A stretch of 64,000 nt of DNA, from NCBI GenBank assembly GCA_003254925.1, contig QANZ01036439.1:95148-159147 (forward strand). Direction: 5' to 3'. Below the pieces are notes generated by a model, which was not told the DNA's origin, ran no database searches, and worked only from the letters and a program-made list of their open reading frames with translations. Position numbers and translations under genes: made by a program. The DNA comes from Chamaecrista fasciculata. Taxonomy: Eukaryota; Streptophyta; Magnoliopsida; Fabales; Fabaceae. This document shows, in pieces, positions 1 through 13,276 of this stretch (position 1 is the first letter of the stretch; each line of letters starts with the position of its first letter).

Positions 1-2033
1 CACCGCCGTCCCATCTTCGAAGCCGAAAACACATGGCGATTGTTATCCGATCACGGCCAGAAGTTCTACCGCCGCACCGGCTCCACCTCCACCTCCGGCA
101 ACAACCGCAGCTTCCTCCGGCGACTATTCTCCGGCGCTGGCGCCTCCTCCTCCGGCACCACCGGCTTAGAAAAAACCCTAAAAGAAGCATTCACCACCGA
201 AAACAACAAAAACCTAACCCTAAAAGACACTCTAAAACCAGTCCTCATTCCTTGCTACGATCTCTCCAGTACGGCGCCGTTTTTGTTCTCCCGCGCCGAC
301 GCACTCGAAACCGATAGCTTCGATTTCCGTCTCTGGGAAGTCTGCCGTGCCACGTCAGCAGAACCCGGCGAGTTCGAGCCGGTTCAGATGCGGTCCGTGG
401 ACGGTCAGACCGGGTGCCTCGCCGTCGACGGCGGTCTCGCCATGAGCAACCCTACCGGCGCCGCCATCACGCACGTGCTTCACAACAAACAGGAATTTCC
501 GTTCGTGCGAGGAGTTGAAGATTTACTGGTTCTATCTTTAGGAACAGGTCAATTGTTAGAGGTGAAATATGAGTATGAACAAGTCAAAAGATGGAAGGCT
601 AAGGAATGGGCTCGACCCATGGCTCGTATTTCTGGTGATGGCTCGGCCGATTTGGTTGACCAGTCTGTAGCCATGGCTTTTGGTCATAACCGTTCTTCCA
701 ATTACGTTCGCATTCAGGTTTGGATTCATTACTTTGTCTCTTTAATTGTCTTTTTGGCTCATGCCATGCACACAGCTAATCTATCAAACACCTCCCTAAA
801 AAACGTGAATGCTAACTTGGGTTTGTGTTTAAGTTATATATTTAGACTCTTGTCATATCATGTGTTGAGCTTCTTAGAATCCAGAATCAAGAAAGGAAGA
901 AAAAAAAAAACAGAGGGGAGGTTTTGGAAATTTTATTTTATTGTTTTGTGTATAGTGGGGTGGTGCACGTGATTGAGGATTGTTTATACTGGGAACCAAT
1001 CCATGTTATTCTAATCTGGTTGGTGTTTTTTTTTTTAGTTTCCCATCAAACGGTGGGTTGTTTTGTTATGGGGTTGTGTTGTTGTTGTTGCAGGTGAGTA
1101 TGGGTCAAATTTGTTGTTGTTCTCGATGTGTATTTTACAGAAAACACAGACACACACACATATAAAGCTAAAAAACTAACTGGTTGAGTCTGAAGTAATC
1201 TAGTAGCTAGAAGGAAAAAAAAAAGAAAAAGAAAAGAAAAACAGGTGATGTTGATCTCAGAAACGTTAAGGGGTATTGAATTTTGAGTCTATTTCAAACC
1301 AGCAAGGAAGTGGGGTTTGTGTTTGGGGGGATCTTTAGCCTTGTCTCTATGTAGCAAGTTGATAGGAATGGGGCTGGATAGCTGGATTTGGACTTGTTAG
1401 GAGTTATGATGAGGGATGTCTGCAATTGGAAATTAATGTGCCTATTATCAATAAACGTTGTTCTTAGGTTGATTATGGCATGGATTACCACATGAATGGT
1501 TATTTTTGGTAGACTCATAGGTTAGGTTAATCATGAATATCATAAATATAAGCATATCCAATAATGTGAGTCTTCTCACTGTGTTTGGAATTTGAAGTAC
1601 TTCAATGTTTGTCTTATCTGGTTTGGTTTGCAGTTTAACAGTACTTTTTCTCATCATCTAACATACCTTATGATACCATATAGGAATATTAATCTCCTAT
1701 ATATAGCTTGAATGAATGACATTTAGCAATAAATAATACAAGAGTTGTGAAATGACACAGGCAAATGGGTCAAGCATGGGGCGATGTGGACCCAATGTGG
1801 ATACAGATTCAAGTCCAAGCAATGTAAAGATGCTAATGGGAATAGCAGAGGAAATGCTGAAGCAGAAGAATGTAGAGTCAGTGCTGTTTGAAGGGAAGAG
1901 GATTGGAGAGCAAAGCAATCTAGAGAGGCTTGAATGGTTTGCAGGAGAACTTGTGCAAGAGCATCAGAGGAGGAGTTGCAGAATAGCTCCCACTGTTGCT
2001 TTCAAGCAAGCTACTACCCAAAAAGCCACCTGA
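1..2033 (+). CDS. Patatin-like phospholipase, pPLA-III/PLP6-8 type (5' end cut off by the window)
   Basis: Two exons are visible: 1-717 (reading frame open from base 1) and 1761-2033. They are joined by a phase-0 GT-AG intron of 1043 bp, so that ...NYVRIQ continues into ANGSSMG.... The visible protein is 329 aa; relatives are about 500 aa, so roughly 170 N-terminal residues, including the oxyanion-hole and nucleophile-elbow region, lie outside. What is seen: the patatin Asp motif V-D-G-G followed by LAMSNPT (Asp is the 143rd visible residue), and the strings TLKDTLKPVLIPCYDLSS, FRLWEVCRATSAEPG and EEMLKQKNVESVLFEGKRI that typify this subgroup. Family knowledge: pPLA-III proteins are acyl hydrolases acting on phospho- and galactolipids, with an atypical nucleophile motif, and they influence cell elongation. 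That motif is not in the window, so activity cannot be judged. A low-complexity Ser/Gly linker (about residues 24-56) is normal for PLP6-8. Reading continues past the donor into the intron to a stop at 972; this is retained intron, not protein. Confidence 0.93.
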
Positions 2034-5000
2034 AAGGCTAAACACAACAGGTAAGTAAGCAGTCTCTGTTAGTGTTCTGTTGTGTTGTTTTGTTTTGGGT
2101 TACCCTCAATCATCATCTTTTTTTCTTGCATCCTTTCAAATAAAGCGTTTACTGGTGTGGAATGTGGACCCTCTGATTAGACATGATGATCAAGCATGAA
2201 GGAATCTTAGTTATTTTATATTTTACTCCTTAACTAGTTATAGAATTGGCATGCTTAGTTACAACAGTATCATACCAAAACACCACTTAAAGTACTATTT
2301 GGTGTAAGAACATGTGTATGCAAACTAGGTGATGAAGTTTAGCTATTTGTTCCAGTATAATTGGTAAAATTCACTTTGGTTATCTCTATGTCTGGATACC
2401 ACTTGTTTGAAAAAAAACAAGTTAAGCTATTTGTGATAGACAAATTAGTGGGTGGGTATTGGTCAACACGCCTTTGACACAGGGTCTACACATCTTCGTG
2501 TGAGTGTCCCCCCAAAAGATCATCATCCATAATCCTAGTTCAATACAGTCTTATTGACTTGCAAAGAATAGTTATCAGGAGGAATAGGTATTAGTTTTGT
2601 TTCTTTCTTTCTATGTACTTGTTTGAGAACATGGTCTTGTCATTTTCTTTGTTGTTCTATAGGGGGGGTTTCTGTTGTTTATGTATGTCTAAAATGAAGC
2701 TATAAAGATGAGGACTTGGTTTTGTCGGCCCACCGACACTCAATCTTGGTATAGTAAGGCAGGGACATTCTGGTCATTTTAATTTCAACATAAAATTAAA
2801 AGAGTATAATGTAGGTGAAAGTTTTTTTTTTTTTTAATAAAAAATCGTATTTTATGTTAAGAAAACCAGTTGGGGCTGGGACACCCCACCCCCTAAAGAT
2901 AGTTCTGTTGTCCTGAAAGTTGCTTCTCATGTAATAATGACATGGTCCTTATGGTTGACTGTTAAATATAGCACATTCCTCTGCACTCCCTGGTAAAACA
3001 TGTTAAACAAAATCACTCTCTGAGTAGTGTCAAATTAAGAAAAAGTACACTTGTAAAATCATCCAGAATTTATTGCAGGCAGGGAGGTACTCTATAGTGT
3101 AAATATCCAAAATTAGCCAATTGAGAAAAGAAAAATACTTAGGGGAGTTTATTTATATCAAGGTATTGGTTATGCAAAATAAACATTTTTAATGCTCTTT
3201 CATATACAAATTTTTTATTACATGTTATCTATTTAGTTGAGGATCTCATAGTAAAAATATAAATTAATTTTATTGTGAAAATTGGTAATTTTGGGAAGTG
3301 GGTTTAAGTGATCTAAGAAAGTAAGATTAATCTTAACTAATATCTTTAAAACATAAACTAAAATTAGTTTTTTAAGATGCTGGTTTAGAAAAATTCTTTT
3401 TATGAAGTAATTTTACCATTCCCAGTTCTACCTTTGGATGCCATGACAATCACTTGTGTCCCTTGGCACGCCTTTCAAGGCACTCTCTCTCTCTACCAAA
3501 ATCTAAGACAGATAATAATCTCAAAGGCAGAGGATATTTAGGTAATTTGACTGAACTCCTGATATTGGTCTGTAGTTGAAGGACCCACTGTTAATTTGCT
3601 TGGAAATAGAAAGAACATGGGGAGTTCAAATGGGAGGGGGAGATCATTCACTAATTTATTAAAAACATTTGATTTCATAAATACTTTAAAATAATTTTTT
3701 TTAAATCAATTCAACTATATAGAAATGGTTCTAACTCTTCACAGAATTATCTTAATTTTATTAGTTAACCAAGTCTTGAAAATTACTGTTTCATTTATCT
3801 TTTGGTTCATGGTCTCCCATTGGCTCCTTCTCTTGTTTTTTATTAGAAGAATATGAAGAGAGAAAGATAAATAAGGAGAGAGAAATGGGTTGGAGCTCCT
3901 CATAAGTAATAACTTCTTTATTCCACAATTTTGGGTAATTATAGAAAGTAAATGGAAAACATGTCAGAGATGGAACTTTGACCAGAATTTAGGCAGTGAA
4001 TAGTTCTGAAACTGTATCTCCACTAGTCATGCACATAAATTCATATAATAAATAAATCGAGAGAGAGAAAAAGAAAAAGATTGAAGAAGTTGTTCTTTTG
4101 CTATTGTAATAAGGAGCTAAGGCCTAAGAGTGAAAAGTGGCACTCAGGTGTCAAAAAAGAAGAGAAAGTTGAACACTTAAGGGCTCAGATTCCAAACATT
4201 CTCAGTTCTTGTTTGCTGTTTCAACATCATCAAAATCTATACTTGAAACCCCTTTTGTGTCCTTTTGTTTTGTCCCTTACCCTTGACGGATAATGAATCT
4301 CATTCTCATCATGTGACTTGCATAATGAAAATTTAGGAGAAAATCTCCTTTTTATTAGTCTTTAATTTTTTTCTCAAAAGTATGATGTAGTCTTTGATTT
4401 TCATAGGAAAAGTTTTAGTGACTAAATAATCAATGTTTGTAAAAAAATTTAAAGACCAAAATGTATATTATTATCCAGAGATAATATTGTAATTTTGGGA
4501 CAAATTCAGAGGGCCAAAATTAATGTTTCTAGACAATGAAAAGTGAAAACCCATTTAACCATATTAATAAAGGCATCCATCCTCAATCTGTTGAACTTAA
4601 TCTAGAAGATCCCTCATGTTCCTGCTACTCTATAATATTCTAATAATTTTTGGTATTAAATTGTGCTTCCCTGCAGGTATAAACAAATATTAGGAAGGAA
4701 AATGAAGGAAAGAAAAGAAGAGAAGAGAAGATAGCAGTATAGCAGATTTACTTTTGAAGTAAAAAATGAAAAAATAGACAGAGATGGTAAGGGAGTTGAA
4801 TGAATGAAAAGGACAAGAAGAAGTAAGAAAAAGAAGAGTGGGAAAAACCTTTGTGGGATACTTTTGCTCCCCAGACAACAGACATTGTGGTGTCCACTAC
4901 AACTTTTCCTACAATGGTAAGAGTAAGAAACCAAGAAAGAAAATTTCAAAAGTGATTTTGGTGCTTTTTAGGGTCAACCATATATAAACAAGCATGCAGA

Positions 5001-5248
5001 ATCAGGTGGTGGGAATCTCAATTTCAGTAGAGAAAGAAAAAAAAAAAAGGAAGAGAAAAACTTAATTAGAGTTCAAAATTGGATTGCATTCTTCTTCTTC
5101 TTCCCTACCAGTTTTTCTATTTTTCTATTTTGTCAAGGATATTCTGTAAATTTGTTCTTTTATATATAAATATATCAATATCAATATATAATTTTCATCT
5201 TTGCTTCAAAGTAACTTTTTATTAGTCTACTACGTGGTGGGCTTACCT

Positions 5249-5336
<88 letters not shown>

Positions 5337-6491
5337 AAAAATTGTAATCTAAGTTTTCTCTCTCTGACTTTTATTGCGTTTAATATTTCGTTTGTTGATC
5401 AATACACACATTATTGTGGAATGGTGAAAAGATTTACGAGTGGCTTTTTCTAATCTTGAAGGGGACAAATGGATGGTCCACTGAATGGACTTGCCCTTGG
5501 TTTCATTCCATGTGGAAAATACTTATATATATATATATATAAAAAAAATTGTTTTTAGTTTTTCTTAATATAATGATAATTGATGTTTGAACCAACTTGT
5601 TGGCACTTATGTTTGAAATCCTTGGTGTATGTTAGTTGATCCGTATGGGTAATTTTTTTCTTCTATCTTCAATGCTTTTAGTAAAAGATGGATCTTGGGA
5701 TGTGACAATTACTTTCTTTGAAAGATATTACTTTTGAAAACTCATAGTTTAGTACACTACAAAAAATAAAATAAGATCCTTCAAGAATTCACCATTATAT
5801 TCTCAAATAAATGGCGAAAAATATTTGTTGATAGGGATAAAATCTATTTAGGTGATCTTTACACTTTGAGAATGACTAATCTTTGATTATCGACTAAAAA
5901 AATATCACTTGATTCTTTTTTAAAAAAAGTGGAAAATACCATTATTTTTTCTGCTTTAATTCATAGTTAGAACAAAGTAAAGATAAAACAAAAACCAACT
6001 TTGCTAATCATAATAACAACCACCAGAAATTTTGTCATTTTTGGCACTTACATAGTGTCAAAAGATTAATGTTACTTCTATTAATATTTTCACATATAGT
6101 AAAATATTTTTATTCTGGTAAAAGTCTCAATATGAATTTAAATCTTCATTGAGCTATATTATAAATTTTGGTAAGAATATTTATTTACCAAAATATAAAT
6201 AAAGATAGTTCTAAACTTTTGAATACTAAACATGCAAAACAAATTTTTCCTACTACTAATTGTCCAGTTAGTTAGAATTAATGAATTCAAACCTTGTGGA
6301 AGATTTCAACAAATAGCCAAAAGAAGCCCTTACCAAAAAAAGAAAAAAATAGCCAAAAGAAGGAAATGTTTTTTCTTTATTTTTTTGGTTGATTTTTAAT
6401 TAACATATTCAATATAAAACTTGAAGGAGTAGAACCTAACAATGTCATTTTTTTGCTATAAAAAAATCAAGATTATTTAGGATATTAATTT
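2034..6491. other. Intergenic AT-rich DNA after the patatin-like gene
   Basis: The first few hundred bases are presumably 3' UTR; no polyadenylation site can be fixed. I see no coding exon. Visible points are a purine-rich run at about 4690-4850 on the + strand, a TATATAAA stretch near 4981 with no reading frame after it, a CT/TA microsatellite (listed separately) and scattered poly-T tracts. The stretch 4320-4560 contains AGTCTTT and GACCAAAA phrases that resemble worn termini of the Mutator-type repeats further on. Confidence 0.5.
5251..5330. repeat. Compound microsatellite (CT)n(TA)n
   Basis: About 25 CT units are followed directly by about 14 TA units. It is an evident simple repeat and probably length-polymorphic. 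Confidence 0.95.
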
Positions 6492-6756
6492 ACACAACAA
6501 CAACAATAACCAAAGCCTTTTCCCATGAGATGGGTCGGCTATATAGATCAACTGACGCAAATGTGTTCTATCCTTGCACATGTCAATCGTAAGATTATTG
6601 ATAGCTAGATCTTTCCGGATAGTTTCTTGAATAGTTTTCTTTGGTCTTCTCTTTCTCCGGATTATAGAATTTTCTACCATTTGATCAACTTTGTATACTG
6701 AGACTTTTACAAGTCTTCTTTGCCCATGCCCGAACCACCTAAGGCGTATTAACTAG
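6492..6756 (-). mobile_element. 3' fragment of an RTE-type LINE
   Basis: On the - strand this reads as the worn C-terminal end of a non-LTR reverse transcriptase: a KRRPKKTIQETIRKDL phrase, then DRTHLRQLIYIADP, then a (TTG)n tail starting near 6507. Family knowledge: plant RTE LINEs, and the Au/TS-type SINEs that borrow their tail, end in TTG repeats after a GGGTCGGCTA block, which is seen here as GATGGGTCGGCTATAT. The 5' part of the LINE is missing. No clear target duplication was found. The family name is from memory. Confidence 0.7.
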
Positions 6757-7768
6757 ACTATAGTTTAACTACTATAGCTCAAAGTTTTTGTATAAAAATT
6801 AGGAAAAAATTATAGAGACTCTCAGCCGTTAAATTCACTTTTCTTTTTTTTTTTAAAAAAAACTCTTGGTTAGCTATGGCATGGTTTTTGACTTATGAGA
6901 TTGCTAGGCCCTTTACTTTAATTCTGTCCTTTCAGTTTCTTAGTTAGGAATTCATAATTTCATATTGCATAGCTTTTGAGTTTTGGAACCCATTCTGGAC
7001 CCCAAAATATGCACTCAGATTTCAAAAGTTGAAGAAAATGGCAACAACAACCACTACACTTTTTCTAGAAAATTTCAAGTCTATGTTTATATATTTAAGG
7101 AAAGCCAATAAATCTTTGATTAAAACTCAATTTAGACATAATAACCAATGAACTCGTGATTCACATATCACAAGTCTCAATCATTACATAAATAATTTTT
7201 AGTACTCTTAGAGTAAATACATTATACATGCATGAGGATATGAAAAAAAAAAATATATTTTTGTTATTTTTTTAAAAATAAAAGTTTTATTACTTTTAGT
7301 CACGTCCTCAACTTTTTATGTACCTTAATCGGTGGCTAATTATTATAAAATACCATATTAGGTGAACTTTATGTCATAGCTTGACCATTCCTATACGAGA
7401 TTGTTCCTTGTATTTTTATATGCTTATCCATTCAGAAATTTGATAGTAGAATTGAATGTAAAGAATTCATCTTTTCTTAAGAAAGTTTTAAGAGTTCGAC
7501 CTTTAAAATCTTAAATTAATTATGATTAATTATCGTGTACTTCAGCAGTAGATATTTCAATTAAAATTAAAATTAAATGTAGAAGAAGTGAGAAGAATAA
7601 CTCAATCTAGACAAAAATCACTCCATTTAAATAGTTTATATTTATATAATTGCAGAGAAAACTAACAATATCTTCCAAGATCATTGAGTTAATAATTTAA
7701 TTTTTGAAAAATCACAATATATAATTTAATTCCTTGTAAAATGTTTTAATTTGGTCTCATATCTTTTG

Positions 7769-8182
7769 NNNNNNNNNNNNNNNNNNNNNNNNNNNNNNNN
7801 NNNNNNNNNNNNNNNNNNNNNNNNNNNNNNNNNNNNNNNNNNNNNNNNNNNNNNNNNNNNNNNNNNNNNNNNNNNNNNNNNNNNNNNNNNNNNNNNNNNN
7901 NNNNNNNNNNNNNNNNNNNNNNNNNNNNNNNNNNNNNNNNNNNNNNNNNNNNNNNNNNNNNNNNNNNNNNNNNNNNNNNNNNNNNNNNNNNNNNNNNNNN
8001 NNNNNNNNNNNNNNNNNNNNNNNNNNNNNNNNNNNNNNNNNNNNNNNNNNNNNNNNNNNNNNNNNNNNNNNNNNNNNNNNNNNNNNNNNNNNNNNNNNNN
8101 NNNNNNNNNNNNNNNNNNNNNNNNNNNNNNNNNNNNNNNNNNNNNNNNNNNNNNNNNNNNNNNNNNNNNNNNNNNNNNNNNN
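7769..8182. other. Assembly gap (414 N)
   Basis: A run of unknown bases. The right edge is the poly-T tail of a SINE, so the gap probably lies in repeat sequence. Confidence 0.99.
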
Positions 8183-8389
8183 TTTTTTTTTTTAAATATC
8201 ATGGGTGTCCCTCATCTATCCGTGTTACGGTCTAAGCAAAGACTAATCCCATTCGGGCCAGGAAGCGAACAATTAAAGTCCTCCCAACAAATGTCGACTC
8301 CAGGGCTCGAACCCGGGTCCCTCAACCTGGGGTGCAACTCGCCTACCATTGCACCAAACACTTGTTGGTTCACCAAACACTTGTTGGTT
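8183..8389 (-). mobile_element. tRNA-derived SINE, copy 1, with duplicated 5' end
   Basis: On the - strand it has a pol III A box (as GGTGCAATGGTAGGCGAG), a B box GGTTCGAGCCC in variant form (GGTTCGAGCCCTGG order reversed by strand), a tRNA-unrelated body and a 3' poly-A (poly-T at 8183-8193) ending at the N gap. The first 19 or so bases of the element (ACCAACAAGTGTTTGGTG) occur twice in tandem at 8351-8389. No target duplication can be checked because of the gap. Confidence 0.85.
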
Positions 8390-11300
8390 GATTTCTCATT
8401 TCATGTTGAGAAAGATAACATTTGTGTTTTTGAGGTCAAAGCATTTTTTTTTACCCAATTTGGGTAATTAATAAATGGATCTTCTCACCTTAATTATGAG
8501 AAATTAGCATTTACAACTAGACCCAATCCATATTAAGATTTTGAATTATATTTGATTACTTTTTTTTTATCAACTAGATTGAGTATTGATAGACATGAGA
8601 GCATAGCAATCCATATATATTTATTTTAGTAGAATCCAATTTAAACTAGAATTCCTTAAATTAATCATGAACCAAAGATGTCATCATCTTATCCGTCGGT
8701 GGATGTAATGTAACAAAGGGAGGCACCACAAAAGAAAGGATCAAAGAAAGCAGCCCTATATAGTAGGGACTAGGGAGCCCTTAATTAAGTCTCCTTTTGT
8801 TGTTTGGAAAGTGAGAAAATTTTATCTTTTTCTGGGGTGGGAAACTGTGAGAGGATGGCTATATAATATATATATATTAGAGATAATGAATGATATGGAC
8901 CTTAAGCTTTAGGTGATATATCATATAGGACTAAACTAATTGTTCATTAATTAGTCATTGTTGAAAGTCATTGTGTTTGGTGCTAAGTCCCTGTTTATTC
9001 AAAATAATGGAGGGTGAGCTTCCTTTTTGTCTTCTTCTTTTTGGGCCATATTGATCCTTTCAAATCCCTTTCTTTCGAAAACATATGACATAGTTTGATT
9101 CTTAAATCATTAGATTGGTTTAGTTTTTCTTTCTCAATAATTTGATATATATATATATATATAAAACTTAAATTAACTTATTAATCCAAAAACAATTTAC
9201 TATAGGTGCTTAGACTTTACTCATATGTATTTGTATATTCAAACATATATATAGTTTTATTTATTCATGTGTTTTTATTAAATTATATGTGTCTGTGTTA
9301 AATCTAGATATTAAATAGTATATAGATAATATTCTTTAATATTTACTATTAAAACTATATAAGAATAAGAATCAATAACACTTCATTTAATATTTTATTA
9401 AAAAGAAAGCATGTAAAAAATGTCAAGTGGGTTAGTGGGCTAGCCCGCTACTCATTTAAGATGAGTAGTCTAAGATTATTTTTGGCTTGTTTAAAATTTG
9501 GTCTGTGGCTATGAACTATAGACACAGACGCGGACACGAGATACGATACAGATATGAACACTTTTATATGTCAAATTTTTAAAATTATTCCATATGACAC
9601 GATATATATTTATATATAAAAATAATTAAACATTTATAATATCTATTCATCCTATATGTTATATTTGTCATTATTTTTTATTGTTTATCATGTTAAAGTT
9701 ACAAAAAATTAATTTTATATTCTGAAATTTGTGAATATGTGTCGTATGGATGTTTGACACGACAACATACCCTCAAAATAAAGTATCCATATTTCATTGA
9801 TTTATGGTAAATGAGTTTATGATAGGCTAACCTACGGTGGGTGCGTTAGTCAAATAGATTCAAATGTGATTAATTTTTATTTAATATCAAAATAAATGTG
9901 TGAATGATTCCCATAATTTATATATATATATATATAATATATAAAAGAATATATAAAAAGTATATTATTTTCGGAAGATAGTATTTTAAATGGACTCCAC
10001 TTGTTGTGCATATATAATTTAGATTTTCTTTACATATTTGTTAGTGAGAATCAGTAATAATTGAAAAAAATGTAACTTTTATTTTTAGAAAGCATATGAC
10101 ATTATTTGATTCTTAAATCATTATATTAGTTTAGATTTTTTTTCTTCTCTCAATAATTTGATATATATACTGTACAAAATTAAGAAATTTTTATACAAAT
10201 AGTATTGTGACGGCATTCTTTATTCAATTTGGAAAAAAATATTAATATATATATAAAGAATATTATTCCAAAAAAAAGTTATATTTCTGAATTTAAACGA
10301 ATTTTCTAAAGTATTTTTAAACTAAAAAAAAAATCAAAAGCTTCGATATTATATATAGGGCTTTAATTAGTATCTTTTGACCACTATTGATCTCTCAAAA
10401 ACATAAAGTATCACTAATAAGATATAAAATATAAAAAATTGTAAGAATTTTTATATGAAAAATTTAATAACATTTAATTAAAAAAGTTTTAAAATATTTA
10501 TATAATTTTTTACATTAACATACATCTAATAATCAATATTACAAATAAGTTATATCAATTTTGTCTTCCTTTGTTTGGTGTGGATCATAACCTCCATCAT
10601 GCTTCTTTTTCTTAAAATGGCATATATGATTGTCATCCCTAACTTCCACCTTCCCTACTTTTTCATGTATGTGTGCCCTCTAAACTACTATATATGTTAT
10701 TTAATTTGTGGTCTACACTATATGACCAAACCTCATCCCTTTTTCTTCTTTTTGACAATAAATTTAAAAAAATGGCTTTTATAATATACATAGTGCATGG
10801 TCTTGGGCATAATTATTTAGTTATATAGGTTTAATCCCCACGTACGAGTCACCTATTCCCACTCAATAATTATTAGTTATTGGATTAAGATGGATGTTTA
10901 TATATATATATATATATATTATATGTATGTATATGTATATAGCGGTCCCAAATGTGACTTGCTACTAAACTCAATTAATTATATTAAATTAATAATAGTG
11001 ACTATGATGACAATCTTGATAATGACTAATAGTACCTCCTTCAAGGGTAGTTAATATTTATAAGATATTGTTCATGGTGTTCATGGTGCCCATGCTGAAA
11101 TGATAAGCAATCAACTTTAAACACTACCTTTTTCCTTAACTACATACTCGGAATTTCCAACTAAAATTCCACACATACACACATAATGTAGTACAAATAA
11201 CAAAATCAATACAGAAACTTCCACACTTAGAAGGTGTAATTAATTTAAGTGGTAAGATATGCTTAATTAAAACTTAATCTAGGCCAAATACTTATATTGA

Positions 11301-11676
11301 TCCTAAAAGTATGGAATAACTAGGTTTTAAATTATTGGTTATAAATATTTCATATTAATCTTACATATTTTCACGATTTTTTATTTTTGATTAGTTCGTC
11401 CAAAATATTAAATGTGATGATATCTCTCTCATTTCAAGTTCAAATATTATGAGTTTAGAATTACAAATTGTTTTTTATGACTCTTTTCTCTATTTTGTTG
11501 AGATTGCTAACGTACAAGGTAAAATCAGGTCTCGAAAGTGATTGTTTGTTAGCAAAATGAGTGAAGTCCAAATGCGAAGAGTTCGGAATTGTATTACTCT
11601 TGAGGAGCTATTTCTGTGTCCAGTTGAGACCGTCGACAAACGAGATTAAATTATGCTAAAAAAAATTAAAATTGAT
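8390..11676. other. Intergenic AT-rich DNA without genes
   Basis: Nothing coding is seen. It holds a direct repeat of about 85 bp (about 9070-9155 and 10085-10170, both with CATATGACAT, TTGATTCTTAAATCATTA and CTCAATAATTTGATATATA). It also holds a fragment near 9505-9790 of a dispersed GACACG-rich repeat (compare 59110-59200), TA tracts at 9910-9935 and 10900-10920, and at about 11380-11650 one unit of the dispersed TCTCTCTCATTTCAA repeat that recurs at 61-63.5 kb. Confidence 0.5.
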
Positions 11677-11996
11677 CAGTATATAAAAGCAATAAAGATT
11701 TATGCTCCATCTAGGTGAATATTTGAATTAAAAAAGTGATTAATGATTAGATCTGAACGTATCGTTTGGTATATCATTAATCTGATGGTAGAGATGCCAT
11801 ACTTGTCCAAATAATTTCTTCGTCTACTTCATTGCTGTTTTCATCTTAACCTCACCCTTCCATCTCTGGTATGTTTGAATTGCTAACACAAACTAAAAAA
11901 GAGAAACCCAAAATTTTAGGTTAGGGTCGGTTTGTTGAGTGAGGGGCAACCTATTGTTTACCTGCTTTATATAGTATTAAATAATACTCCCAATCC

Positions 11997-12186
11997 ACCA
12001 ACAAGTGTTTGGTGCAGTGGTAGGCGAGCTGCACCCCAGGTTGAGGGACCCGGGTTCGAGCCCTAGAGTCGACATTTGTTGGGAGGGGTTTAACTGTTCG
12101 CTTCCCGGCCCGAATGGGATTAGTCTTTGCCTAGACCGTAACACGGATAGGTGGGGGACACCCATGGTATTTACCAAAAAAAAAAA
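11997..12186 (+). mobile_element. tRNA-derived SINE, copy 2, with 17-bp target duplication
   Basis: Complete element: A box TGGTGCAGTGGTAGGCGAG, B box GGTTCGAGCCC about 45 bp later, tRNA-unrelated body, poly-A tail. It is flanked by the 17-bp direct repeat AATAATACTCCCAATCC (11980-11996 and 12187-12203). The paralogous places at about 16890, 19250 and 22567 hold one copy of this sequence and no SINE. The tRNA-like head is part of the SINE, not a tRNA gene. Confidence 0.95.
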
Positions 12187-12355
12187 AATAATACTCCCAA
12201 TCCCATTATATATTATTGCACAATTTTCATCTTGCTATTTAATTTTCAAGAAGATGTAGACACGTACTACATCGCATAAACTTCATAATTAATTTCCTTT
12301 GGCTATATAGGTTTTTAAGGAGAAAATTTCCAACAATGTTAATTAATTAATTTAA

Positions 12356-12934
12356 GGGTAAATTACAATTTGATACCCTGTGGTTTGGTCATATTTCACT
12401 TTGGTACCCTGTAGTTTAAAAAGTGACACTTTGGTACCCTGAGCTTTATTTTTGGAGCTATTTTGTAATTTTAACTATAACAAATTTTAAAAAATTACAT
12501 ATTGACCCCCAATATTTTCATAAAATTATAAACAAGTCCCTGGATATATATATTATATAGGGACTAAAATGAAAACTATACAAACATTTTGGGACTATTT
12601 TGTAATTCTATCTTCTATCCTATATTTTCAAAAATTATGTTTTGACCCTAAAAGTTTTTTTTTTTTATAGTATTTTNTTCAAAAATTATGTTTTGACCCT
12701 AAAAGTTTTTTTTTTATAGTATTTTAGTCCTTAGATAATATGTATCCAGGGACCTATTTGTAATTTTCAGGAAATATTAGGGGTCAATATGTAATTTTTT
12801 CAAAACTTGTTATGGTTAAATTTACAAAATAGCTCCAAAAATAAAGCTCAGGGTACCAAAGTGTCACTTTTAAAACCACAGGGTACCAAAGTGAAATATG
12901 ACCAACCCACAAGGTACCAAAGTGTAATTTACCC
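12356..12934. mobile_element. Mutator-type MITE with long inverted repeats
   Basis: Arms of about 250 bp begin GGGTAAATTACA and carry the repeated phrase CTTTGGTACCCTG on one side and its complement on the other. The flanks carry TTAATTTA-type direct repeats (7 exact bases, 8 of 9 if extended), in keeping with a Mutator-like target duplication. The paralogous sites in copies B, C and D are uninterrupted. The centre contains a 48-bp direct duplication on either side of a single N (12677), probably an assembly artefact. A solo arm of the same family sits at about 54362-54447. Confidence 0.85.
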
Positions 12935-13276
12935 TTAATTTACTTTATAGTGTACATAATGAGAAGGTGATTATAAAATATTAATTCAAACCCACTTATT
13001 TTCATTAATCATGATTGATGAACATGTATCTATATAGACACACGCCAATAACAATCCTCAAATTACCACATTTAGTAACAAGTGATTACAATTTATTGAG
13101 ATACTCGGTTACAAGTTATAACACAACTATTTTATAACTAATCTTGGTAAGATATTACACTAATATATATTGATCGGTACCTATTAGATTGAGCTATATA
13201 TGCAATTCAAAAGTTACATCATTGCTAGTTATTAGATAAAGGGTTATACTTCAAAGAGCTCATTTTTTTGAAAAAT

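Noticed and set aside
7726..8467. Long reading frames across 7726-8467 and 28213-29298
   Set aside because: They exist only because runs of N contain no stops.
12005..12259. tRNA-like sequences and small frames at the A/B-box units
   Set aside because: Internal pol III boxes belong to SINEs with poly-A tails and target duplications; no tRNA cloverleaf with acceptor stem is completed.
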